From: Alistipes sp. CAG:831
GTDB lineage: Bacteria > Bacteroidota > Bacteroidia > Bacteroidales > UBA932
Reading direction: 5' to 3'
Assembly: GCA_000432775.1 (NCBI GenBank)
Contig: HF990380.1
Span: forward strand, 1 to 17,421
DNA length: 17,421 nt
Of this stretch, positions 1 to 6,674 are shown one piece after another (position 1 is the first letter of the stretch; every line of letters starts with the position of its first letter). A program made the position numbers and the translations under genes. The notes under the pieces were generated by a model. That model did not search any database and had not been told where the DNA came from. It was given only the letters and a program-made list of their open reading frames with translations.

Positions 1-4
1 TGTT

Positions 5-92
<88 letters not shown>

Positions 93-111
93 GGGAATCA
101 TGAATGGAGTG

Positions 112-142
112 CAAAAGTAGATAATTTTGCCGAAAATGCAAA
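112..142 (-). promoter_or_regulatory. Promoter of tRNA-Ser
   Basis: On the minus strand TTTG (142-139) is followed after 19 nt by TACTTTTG (119-112), an exact match to the Bacteroidota TTTG/TAnnTTTG promoter. The -7 box ends 20 nt before the tRNA 5' end, which leaves a short leader for RNase P to remove. Confidence 0.75.
122..129 (+). promoter_or_regulatory. Candidate -7 box for the NigD/sigma/barrel unit
   Basis: TAATTTTG matches TAnnTTTG exactly and lies 83 nt before the NigD-like start codon. I see no TTG/TTTG at the expected -33 distance, so this may be a weak promoter or one that needs an activator. It lies only 2 bp from the oppositely directed tRNA-Ser -7 box. Confidence 0.4.
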
Positions 143-212
143 AAATATCATGACTGCTGCAATATTTTGCATGAAATTGGATTTAATTTGTGAACATCAA
201 ACAAAGTAAAAT

Positions 213-986
213 ATGAAAACTACAGCAAAAATGATTATTTCTGCAGCGGGACTCGCCATCGCTGCGACAGCAGTACAGTCCTGCAATCAGGATGGTGACA
301 ACAATTACTACTATTACTATCCTAACGCAATAGTGACAGTCAAGCCTATCGAGAATCCGGACGACAGCCTGACATTCTACATGCAGCTGGATGACTCCAC
401 TACTCTGGTAGCTGAGAACCTGAAGAAATCTCCTTTCGGGGACAAAGAAGTAAGGGCCTTGACGAGTATCGAGGAGACTGAGGCCACCGTACCGGGATAT
501 GACAAGGTGGTGCACGTCTACGCCATCGACAGCATCCTGACCAAAAAGACCGAACCGTTCACCGATGACAAGACTGTGGACAGCCTGTTCGGCAACGATC
601 CGGTTGAAATGATCGGAGACTGGATGACAGTAGTGGAGGACGGGTATATCACCCTAAGAGTAAGAGTTGCCACTGGAGGATACGGAACCATGCACAGGCT
701 CACGCTCCTGACCGGAGTCAATCCTGACGACCCGTATGAGGTGGAGTTCAGGCATAAGAGGGAAGAAAACGGCATCAGCGGTCCGTACGTTCTGGGCGAC
801 GCACTGGTAGCCTTCAGTCTGGACAGTCTGCCCGACACTCAGGGCGAGAACGTGAAACTGACTCTGAGATGGAAGTCTTTCGATGGAAACGAGAGAACGG
901 CGCAATTCGACTACTGCACCCGTATGTCCTCTCCTTCAAAGATGAAGATTGAGAGCGGAGCCACATTCCTTACCAACGTAAAATAA
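213..986 (+). CDS. NigD-like surface/periplasmic lipoprotein
   Basis: A 257-residue protein with a lipoprotein signal peptide: KTTAKM, then a hydrophobic stretch, then lipobox VQSC with the lipidated Cys at residue 24. The mature start has an Asn/Tyr tract (five Tyr in a row, about residues 31-35) followed by PNAIVTVKP, the form I recognise from NigD-like proteins of Bacteroidales. The C-terminal half is beta-rich and ends in a segment resembling the NigD C-terminal domain. NigD was named from a Bacteroides bacteriocin-associated locus and most family members have no established function. It is followed after 3 bp by the ECF sigma factor, so the two are probably co-transcribed. This suggests a role as an envelope component linked to that regulator, which is inference. 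Family call fairly sure; function unknown. Confidence 0.75.
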   Translation: MKTTAKMIISAAGLAIAATAVQSCNQDGDNNYYYYYPNAIVTVKPIENPDDSLTFYMQLDDSTTLVAENLKKSPFGDKEVRALTSIEETEATVPGYDKVVHVYAIDSILTKKTEPFTDDKTVDSLFGNDPVEMIGDWMTVVEDGYITLRVRVATGGYGTMHRLTLLTGVNPDDPYEVEFRHKREENGISGPYVLGDALVAFSLDSLPDTQGENVKLTLRWKSFDGNERTAQFDYCTRMSSPSKMKIESGATFLTNVK

Positions 987-989
987 CCG

Positions 990-1559
990 GTGAGACCTGG
1001 CAGACAACTGGATTCCGCGACGAGACTTATAAGGGCTGCCGTAGAGGGAGACCATCAGGCGATGAAATCCCTCTACGAAGCCCATATAGGATATCTCACA
1101 GCTGTCTGCTCCAGATACTTGGCCGATGATGAGGATGTACGTGACGTCCTGCAGGAGAGTTTCGTAAAGATATTCGGCTCACTGGCCGGGTTCCGATACA
1201 GAGGGGAAGGTTCCCTCAGGGCCTGGATGACGAGGATTGTGGTCAATGACGCCCTGAAATTTCTCCGGAACTCAGGCCGTATCTCCACCGTGGAGCTCAA
1301 GGACACAGTCCACGACACGGCAGATGAGGAAGAGGCAGATGTCGGGGCCGTTCCGCCGGAGGAGATGCAGAGGATGATACGGAGTCTGCCTGCCCCGTAC
1401 CGGACAGTGTTCAACCTCTATGTCTTCCAGCAGATGAGTCACAAAGAGATAGCGGCCGCCCTGAACATGGCCCCTGGGACATCGGCATCATGCCTGCACA
1501 GGGCAAAGACAATGTTGGTCAAAATGGTAAATGAATATAAGCATGAAAGGGATGTTTGA
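990..1559 (+). CDS. ECF-type RNA polymerase sigma factor
   Basis: A 189-residue sigma-70 family protein of extracytoplasmic-function size. Region 2 covers about residues 13-93, with DEDVRDVLQESFVKIF matching the conserved region 2 core. Region 4 covers about 126-183, with SLPAPYRTVFNLYVFQQMSHKEIA followed by the recognition helix MAPGTSASCLHRAK. An acidic linker (about 104-120) joins them. It would direct RNA polymerase core to a specific promoter set. The start is GTG at 990, because region 2 begins soon after it and the next in-frame ATG would remove conserved sequence. It lies 3 bp after the NigD-like gene, and its 3' end overlaps the next gene, which has an anti-sigma-like cytoplasmic segment. 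Control by that protein is therefore likely. Confidence 0.92.
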   Translation: MRPGRQLDSATRLIRAAVEGDHQAMKSLYEAHIGYLTAVCSRYLADDEDVRDVLQESFVKIFGSLAGFRYRGEGSLRAWMTRIVVNDALKFLRNSGRISTVELKDTVHDTADEEEADVGAVPPEEMQRMIRSLPAPYRTVFNLYVFQQMSHKEIAAALNMAPGTSASCLHRAKTMLVKMVNEYKHERDV

Positions 1560-2811
1560 CGATATAAGGGAAAAAATGGAAGGCTGGCAGGAACCTGCTC
1601 CTGACGGACTCTGGGAAAGAATCGAGGCAGCTTCCGCCGAGAACCGGAACAGACGCGGCAAGTTTATCCGCATACTTCGCTGGAGTGCCGCAACGGCCGG
1701 AGCGGCGGCTGCGGTCGTTCTATTCCTGCTGATACCGCCCCATACCCGGACAGGAGTTGAGGAGCCGCTGTCCACTGCTGTCCTGCCCGCACCGGAAGCC
1801 AGACCCCTTACGGCAGATATTCAGCCTCTTCCGGAAATAGAGGTTCCAATTATAGATAAACATATGATTACCGGGCTGGACATCCGCAGGCCGCTGATGC
1901 CGCATCGGACAGCAGAAGAGAGCAATAACAAGGTCATGGCTAACACTTACCTAGTACATGAAAAAGCAACCGCCAGCCGGAAGGAAGCAGAGACCGGAGG
2001 TATAAAATGGTTGAGCAATAACGGTCCCGATTCCAAAGACCTTGAGAAAAGTACAGAAGCGCAGGGAAGAGTGCTGTCCGCCGAGAGCAATGTGTCTTCA
2101 GCAGCCCGCGGAATGTTCAGTATCGGTGTTTCAGCAACCAATGCTGCCGGCTCCAGCTCCAGCGAGAACGGATACACCTCCATGTCCGGTTTCTCAGCCT
2201 ATCCTCTTGCCATGACCACCAGTCCAACGGCCCTGTGGGTGGATCCTGAGGCCAATATGTTGAGAGCCAACCAGGGAATGGATGTAACATCCGATACGCG
2301 CCACCGCCTCCCGATAACTACAGGCATCAGCGTACGCTACCGTCTGCCCATAGGTCTTGGCTTCGAGACAGGGGTAAACTACACCTGGCTTTCCTCCACT
2401 TTCAGATCCGGCTCAGAAAGCAGCTACTACACCTCGGAGAGGACAATGCACTACATCGGCATACCCCTGAACGTCAACTATACCATCTGGGACAGCCGCT
2501 ATCTGGGAGTATATGTCTCGGTGGGAGGACTTATGGAAAAATGCGTAGGTGGCAGCACCGCGACACGATACACCCTCAATTCCGAATCCCTGGGATCAGA
2601 ACGGCAGGGAACACTGGACGTAAAACCGCTGCAATGGTCCGTAAACGCCACTGCAGGAATACAGTTCAACATCACTCCTGCCATAGGCCTGTACGCGGAG
2701 CCCGGTGCCGCCTACTGGTTCGACGACGGCACGGAACTGGAGACAATCTACAAGGTCCGTCCCCTCAATTTCTACCTGAGATTCGGCCTCAGGTTCTCAT
2801 TTGGTCTGTAA
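1531..2811 (+). CDS. Anti-sigma-like membrane protein with C-terminal outer-membrane barrel
   Basis: About 426 residues in three parts. Residues 1-50 are a soluble, charged, helical segment (DDIREKMEGW, then PAPDGLWERIEAAS) like the sigma-binding ends of Bacteroidota anti-sigma proteins. Residues 51-69 form one transmembrane helix (AATAGAAAAVVLFLLIPP) preceded by basic residues, giving a cytoplasmic N-terminus. Residues 70-190 are a Pro/Ser/Thr/Glu-rich linker. From about 193 to the end come amphipathic strands ending in an aromatic FLRFGLRFSFGL, typical of small outer-membrane beta-barrels (OMP_b-brl families). The gene overlaps the sigma gene by up to 29 bp, so translation is probably coupled. 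The true start may be ATG 1531, 1543 or 1552; 1552 has an AAAGGG just upstream. Sequestering the upstream sigma factor is inferred from context. Confidence 0.75.
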   Translation: MNISMKGMFDDIREKMEGWQEPAPDGLWERIEAASAENRNRRGKFIRILRWSAATAGAAAAVVLFLLIPPHTRTGVEEPLSTAVLPAPEARPLTADIQPLPEIEVPIIDKHMITGLDIRRPLMPHRTAEESNNKVMANTYLVHEKATASRKEAETGGIKWLSNNGPDSKDLEKSTEAQGRVLSAESNVSSAARGMFSIGVSATNAAGSSSSENGYTSMSGFSAYPLAMTTSPTALWVDPEANMLRANQGMDVTSDTRHRLPITTGISVRYRLPIGLGFETGVNYTWLSSTFRSGSESSYYTSERTMHYIGIPLNVNYTIWDSRYLGVYVSVGGLMEKCVGGSTATRYTLNSESLGSERQGTLDVKPLQWSVNATAGIQFNITPAIGLYAEPGAAYWFDDGTELETIYKVRPLNFYLRFGLRFSFGL

Positions 2812-3690
2812 CAGGATTGAATGTTTTTCGAGAAAATCCTGAAGTTCCTGGCGGTAAGTGTCCGACACCGGCACCCTCACCTTGCCGAAGACTACTCTTC
2901 CCCTCTCGATATAGGACATGGCGGAAGGCTGGATGATATATGACCGGTGCACCCTTACAAACCTGTCCTCAGGCAGCTGTTCCTCGAGGGCTTTCATGCT
3001 CATGAGTGAGAGTACCGGTTCCTGACGGTCCCTGAGCCATATTCTGACATAGTCCTTGAGTCCCTCGATGTACATGATATCGTCCAGTTCCAGGCGCAGC
3101 AGTCTGTAATCAGTCTTGACGAAGATTGCGGACAATGCTCCGGGCTTTCTCTCCTGAGCACTGTCTTTCCCGGTAATTTCAAACCACTTCAGAGCCTTGG
3201 AGGCCTCTGCAGTACTTTGGCTCACCTTCACCGCCTCTGCCGCATAGAGGCACTGCATATACGCCTGGACTATGGCTATGCGGATGTCATTGGCCGTCTC
3301 CTCCACTGAAAGCAGGTCCATCTCGTTCTGGACTTTCTGCTGCTTGAGGGCGGTGGAGAGGCTTCCTCCCTGGAAGACGGTCATGCTGGCATTGAGATTG
3401 TACGAGCCGGTGTACATATTGTTGTCCGTCACATCCGAGGAGGGGTAATTGGCCAGGCTCTGCGAAGTGGAGGCCGACAGGGACGGGAACATGGCCGCAC
3501 GTGCCTGTTTGGTATCCTCAACCCCTGAAAGATATGTGTTGCGCGTCTGCTTCAGCTGGATGTTGTGTTCCATTGCATACTCCAGACATCCTGCGAGAGT
3601 CCAAAGAGAATCCCCGTACGGACTCTGTGCCCGTACAGGGATACACACACACGTAAACATGAAACATATAAACATTAGCCTTGCCATCAT
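2797..3690 (-). CDS. Chimeric ORF: TolC-family N-terminus fused to LytTR DNA-binding domain
   Basis: A 297-residue frame made from two unrelated proteins. Residues 1-22 are a signal peptide ending RAQS. Residues 28-165 match the first helical/strand repeat of TolC-type outer-membrane efflux proteins (TLAGCLEYAMEHNIQLKQ, ARAAMFPSLSAS, FQGGSLSTALKQQK, VQAYMQCLYAAEAVKVS). From about residue 166 it becomes the end of a response regulator: KALKWFE, then a linker, then a complete LytTR domain (about 189-287) with IFVKTDYRLLRLELDDIMYIEG, KDYVRIW and FVRVHRSYI. The TolC C-terminal half and the receiver domain with its phosphorylated Asp are absent. Export through the signal peptide would put a DNA-binding domain in the periplasm, so it is probably non-functional, a deletion scar, or an assembly join near 3187-3200. 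The 3' end overlaps the convergent barrel gene by 15 bp. Confidence 0.85.
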   Translation of the reverse strand: MMARLMFICFMFTCVCIPVRAQSPYGDSLWTLAGCLEYAMEHNIQLKQTRNTYLSGVEDTKQARAAMFPSLSASTSQSLANYPSSDVTDNNMYTGSYNLNASMTVFQGGSLSTALKQQKVQNEMDLLSVEETANDIRIAIVQAYMQCLYAAEAVKVSQSTAEASKALKWFEITGKDSAQERKPGALSAIFVKTDYRLLRLELDDIMYIEGLKDYVRIWLRDRQEPVLSLMSMKALEEQLPEDRFVRVHRSYIIQPSAMSYIERGRVVFGKVRVPVSDTYRQELQDFLEKHSILLQTK

Positions 3691-3706
3691 TGTTCTTTTT
3701 CTGACG

Positions 3707-3737
3707 CAAAGCTACTTCCGCCCCGCCCCGTCTCCAA
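3707..3737 (-). promoter_or_regulatory. Promoter of the TolC/LytTR chimera
   Basis: On the minus strand TTG (3737-3735) is followed after 20 nt by TAGCTTTG (3714-3707), an exact TAnnTTTG box, 16 nt before the start codon at 3690. This is presumably the original promoter of the efflux gene, so the chimera may still be transcribed. Confidence 0.6.
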
Positions 3738-3761
3738 CTCCAATCGACAGACTGCCTGATT

Positions 3762-4316
3762 CTATCGACAATCGGGCATGATTTCCAACTGGTCGGTGCG
3801 GAACCGCCCGTACTCCTCGCCCGAGAAGACGTAGGGCCAGGTCATCACGTTCATGGGCACTGGACGCGAATCGGGATGATAGGGCGGCTGGACATGCTCA
3901 TACGGATTAAGGATAAATCCGTTACGCTCGTAGAACAGCTTGCGGCGGAGAGTCATCTCATCCGCTTCGGAGGGCATCTCAATCTCCAGAATCATGGGTA
4001 TGTCCATGCTCTTGATGTAGTCCAGGAACCTCGTACCGGTACCTCCTCCGCGGCGCGACGGATCCACTGCGAAATGCTCCCCGTACAGATATCCGTGACC
4101 GAAGTCCCAGAAAGTGAAGAATCCTATGGGGCCGTCTTTCTCCCTCTCCCCGTAAAAGACTATGAAATGCAGCCTGTTGTCCTCCGCGACCATCCGGGTC
4201 ATCTCAGCCGTATCGCGGCGCTCCTCATAGGGAAAACTCTCCTCGTATATTTTCACACATCCGTCATACAGGACATCCGACGGCGATGTTATTCTTCTTA
4301 TATTCATTGTTTTCAT
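3762..4316 (-). CDS. GNAT family N-acetyltransferase
   Basis: A 184-residue single-domain acetyltransferase. The acetyl-CoA pyrophosphate-binding motif A is HFAVDPSRRGGGTGTRFLD (about residues 81-99), matching R/Q-x-x-G-x-G/A. The upstream strand (RLHFIVFYG, then PIGFFTFWDF) and the later FYERNGF followed by an aromatic tail fit the GNAT fold. No signal peptide, so cytoplasmic. The acceptor substrate cannot be read from the sequence. It is the last gene of the lpxK-murA-murB operon, 23 bp after murB, which makes an envelope or housekeeping substrate possible but unproven. The hairpin just past its stop (3753-3778) is imperfect on this strand and lacks a T-run, so I do not call a terminator. 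Confidence 0.85.
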   Translation of the reverse strand: MKTMNIRRITSPSDVLYDGCVKIYEESFPYEERRDTAEMTRMVAEDNRLHFIVFYGEREKDGPIGFFTFWDFGHGYLYGEHFAVDPSRRGGGTGTRFLDYIKSMDIPMILEIEMPSEADEMTLRRKLFYERNGFILNPYEHVQPPYHPDSRPVPMNVMTWPYVFSGEEYGRFRTDQLEIMPDCR

Positions 4317-4339
4317 ATATTATGGTATTGATGTTGATG

Positions 4340-5365
4340 TCAAATGATATTGACTTCGGGACGTAGCTCCACCCCGAAGCGGTCGCGGACAGAGGCCTGG
4401 ACGGCATCGGCCAAGGCCACTATCTCCCGGCCGTCGGCACCTCCGAGATTGACCAGCACCAGAGCCTGCCTGGGCCAGACCCCTGCCCGTCCGAGAGAAC
4501 GGCCCTTCCACCCGCTCTGCTCTATGAGCCAGCCGGCGGAGAGCTTGACAGAACCGGCATTGTCCCTTACCTCGTAGAACGGAACTGCGGGCCACTGCCG
4601 CTGCAGCTCCGCGAGCTTGTCGCGTGAGACTACCGGATTGGTGAAAAAACTGCCGGCGCTGCCTGTTTCCGAAGGATCCGGAAGCTTTGAGGAACGCACG
4701 GCCATGACAGCCTCCCGCACATCCCTCAGAGAGACATTTTCCCTGCCTGCGAGAGCCTCGGCCAGAGCCTTGTACCCAAGATTGAAATGCGGACGGAGTC
4801 CCAGACGGAAGAGGACGGACAGCACCACATACTTCCTGTTCTCCTGCTGCTTGAAGATACTGCGCCGATAGCCGTAACCGCAGTCCGCAGCAGGGAAAAT
4901 CCGTTTCTGCCCGTCTGTCATGTCCATGGCCTCGACCTCGAGAATCAGGTCCTTGACCTCCACCCCATAGGCTCCGATATTCTGCACCGCCGCGGCCCCC
5001 ACCTCTCCGGGAATGGCCGACAGATTCTCCGCCCCGTACCATCCGTGCTCCACGCACATTTCCACGAATCCGTCCCAGACCACACCCGAGCCGGCCCGGA
5101 CCTCGACAAAGCCGTCACCCTCCGATACCACGTCACATCCCCTGATGGCCGAATGCAGGACAGTCCCCGGCCAGTCACGGGTCAGCAGCAGGTTGCTTCC
5201 GCCGCCTATGTGCAGCCAGGGGGAAGGCAGAGCCCCTTCCCGCAGCATACGGGCGGCCTCCTGCAATTCCGGCTCCGAGCCGTACTCCACGAAGACGGCA
5301 GTGCGGGCATCTATTCCGAAAGTATTGTGCCCCAAAAGGGAGTAATTTCTGGCAATATTCAGCAT
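4340..5365 (-). CDS. murB: UDP-N-acetylenolpyruvoylglucosamine reductase (MurB)
   Basis: FAD enzyme that reduces the enolpyruvyl group made by MurA, using NADPH, to give UDP-N-acetylmuramate in the cytoplasm. Counting from ATG at 5365 the protein has 341 residues, close to E. coli MurB (342). The FAD-binding HIGGGSNLLL is at about 52-61 and NLSAIPGEVGAAAVQNIGAYG at 114-134. The active-site YRxSxFK Arg is R167, the proton-donor Ser is S239 in GSFFTNP, and the catalytic Glu is E337 in LRPEVNII. The open frame extends upstream to an ATG at 5416, but that would overlap murA and add non-homologous residues. The 5365 start lies 1 bp after the murA stop, so the two are translationally coupled. Complete, with all catalytic residues present. 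Confidence 0.96.
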   Translation of the reverse strand: MLNIARNYSLLGHNTFGIDARTAVFVEYGSEPELQEAARMLREGALPSPWLHIGGGSNLLLTRDWPGTVLHSAIRGCDVVSEGDGFVEVRAGSGVVWDGFVEMCVEHGWYGAENLSAIPGEVGAAAVQNIGAYGVEVKDLILEVEAMDMTDGQKRIFPAADCGYGYRRSIFKQQENRKYVVLSVLFRLGLRPHFNLGYKALAEALAGRENVSLRDVREAVMAVRSSKLPDPSETGSAGSFFTNPVVSRDKLAELQRQWPAVPFYEVRDNAGSVKLSAGWLIEQSGWKGRSLGRAGVWPRQALVLVNLGGADGREIVALADAVQASVRDRFGVELRPEVNII

Positions 5366-5366
5366 A

Positions 5367-6674
5367 TCAGTCGATTCTGGTGATGCGGGCACCGAGAGCA
5401 TTGAGGCGGCCCTCAATGTCCTGATAACCGCGGTCTATCTGCTCAATGTTGTGAATACGGCTGGTGCCGACGGCTCCCATGGCGGCAATCAGCATGGCAA
5501 TGCCGGCGCGGATGTCGGGGGAGGTCATCTCCCGGCCGCGAAGGTTCATCCGGTGGTTGTGGCCCACCACTACGGCGCGGTGCGGGTCGCAGAGGATAAT
5601 CTGAGCCCCCATGTCGATGAGCTTGTCCACGAAGAACAGGCGGCTCTCGAACATCTTCTGGTGAATCAGCACGCAGCCCCGGCACTGGGTAGCCACCACC
5701 AGCATGACGCTCAGCAGGTCCGGGGTCAGGCCGGGCCAGGGAGCATCCGCGATGGTCATGATGGAACCGTCCAGAAAGGTCTCTATCGCATATTCGTCCT
5801 GGGCCGGCACGTAGATATCGTCCCCCCTCTGCTCCAGGGCAATGCCGAGGCGGCGGAAGCTCTCGGGGATGATGCCCAGATTGTCGTAGGAGACGTTCCG
5901 GATGGTTATCTCACTCCGGGTCATGGCGGCCATGCCGATGAAGCTGCCTACCTCGATCATGTCGGGCAGGACGGTATGCTCGGTCCCATGCAGCTCGCTC
6001 ACTCCCTCGATAGTCAGGAGGTTGGAGGCGGTACCGCTTATTTTCGCGCCCATGCGGTTGAGCATCCGGCACAGCTGCTGGAGATAGGGCTCGCAGGCGG
6101 CGTTGTAGATCGTGGTGGTGCCCTCCGCCAGGACGGCGGCCATAACGATGTTGGCCGTGCCGGTCACGGAAGCCTCGTCCAGGAGCATGTAGGTGCCGCG
6201 CAACCTTTCGGAGCGCAGCTCGAAGGTGGCATTGTCCTTATTGTAGGTAAATTCCGCACCCAGCTTCCGCAGCCCCTCAAAATGGGTATCCAGCCTGCGG
6301 CGGCCGATCTTGTCCCCTCCCGGCTTGGCGGTCAGGGCATAGCCGAAACGGGCCAGCATAGGGCCGGTGAGCATGATGGAACCCCGCAGGGAGGCATTGC
6401 GCTTGAGAAACTCCGGTGTGCGGAGATACGCAGTGTCGATGTCATCGGCACAGAAAGAATAACTGCCCTTACCCAGTTTCCCCACCTTCACTCCCATATC
6501 CTGCAGAAGAGCGATAAGGTTGTTGACATCCAGTATGTCCGGGACATTGTGGACTATGACTTTCTCGCGGGTGAGCAGCACTGCGCACAGTATCTGCAGC
6601 ACCTCGTTCTTGGCCCCCTGGGGGCAGATTTCACCGGAGAGCCTGTGGCCCCCTTCTATTACGAAACAGGACAT
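5367..6674 (-). CDS. murA: UDP-N-acetylglucosamine 1-carboxyvinyltransferase (MurA), Asp active-site variant
   Basis: First committed enzyme of peptidoglycan synthesis; transfers enolpyruvate from PEP to UDP-GlcNAc. The protein has 435 residues, normal for the family. The conserved Lys/Asn pair is K22-N23 in GAKNEVLQIL. The catalytic loop reads AKPGGDKIGRRRLDTHF, with Asp121 where E. coli MurA has Cys115, the residue alkylated by fosfomycin. The Asp variant is known from naturally fosfomycin-insensitive MurA proteins such as those of mycobacteria and chlamydiae, and keeps catalytic activity. The C-terminal SPDIRAGIAMLIAAM supplies the conserved Arg. The start overlaps the 3' end of lpxK by 16 bp, and murB follows after 1 bp. 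Confidence 0.97.
   Translation of the reverse strand: MSCFVIEGGHRLSGEICPQGAKNEVLQILCAVLLTREKVIVHNVPDILDVNNLIALLQDMGVKVGKLGKGSYSFCADDIDTAYLRTPEFLKRNASLRGSIMLTGPMLARFGYALTAKPGGDKIGRRRLDTHFEGLRKLGAEFTYNKDNATFELRSERLRGTYMLLDEASVTGTANIVMAAVLAEGTTTIYNAACEPYLQQLCRMLNRMGAKISGTASNLLTIEGVSELHGTEHTVLPDMIEVGSFIGMAAMTRSEITIRNVSYDNLGIIPESFRRLGIALEQRGDDIYVPAQDEYAIETFLDGSIMTIADAPWPGLTPDLLSVMLVVATQCRGCVLIHQKMFESRLFFVDKLIDMGAQIILCDPHRAVVVGHNHRMNLRGREMTSPDIRAGIAMLIAAMGAVGTSRIHNIEQIDRGYQDIEGRLNALGARITRID

Noticed and set aside
3753..3778. Hairpin at the end of the GNAT gene as a terminator
   Set aside because: On the transcribed (minus) strand the stem has a C-A mismatch and no following T-run; it overlaps the coding end.
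4320..5057. Gly/Arg-rich frame on the same strand as murB but shifted
   Set aside because: Overlaps murB fully; low-complexity composition of a GC-rich out-of-frame translation.
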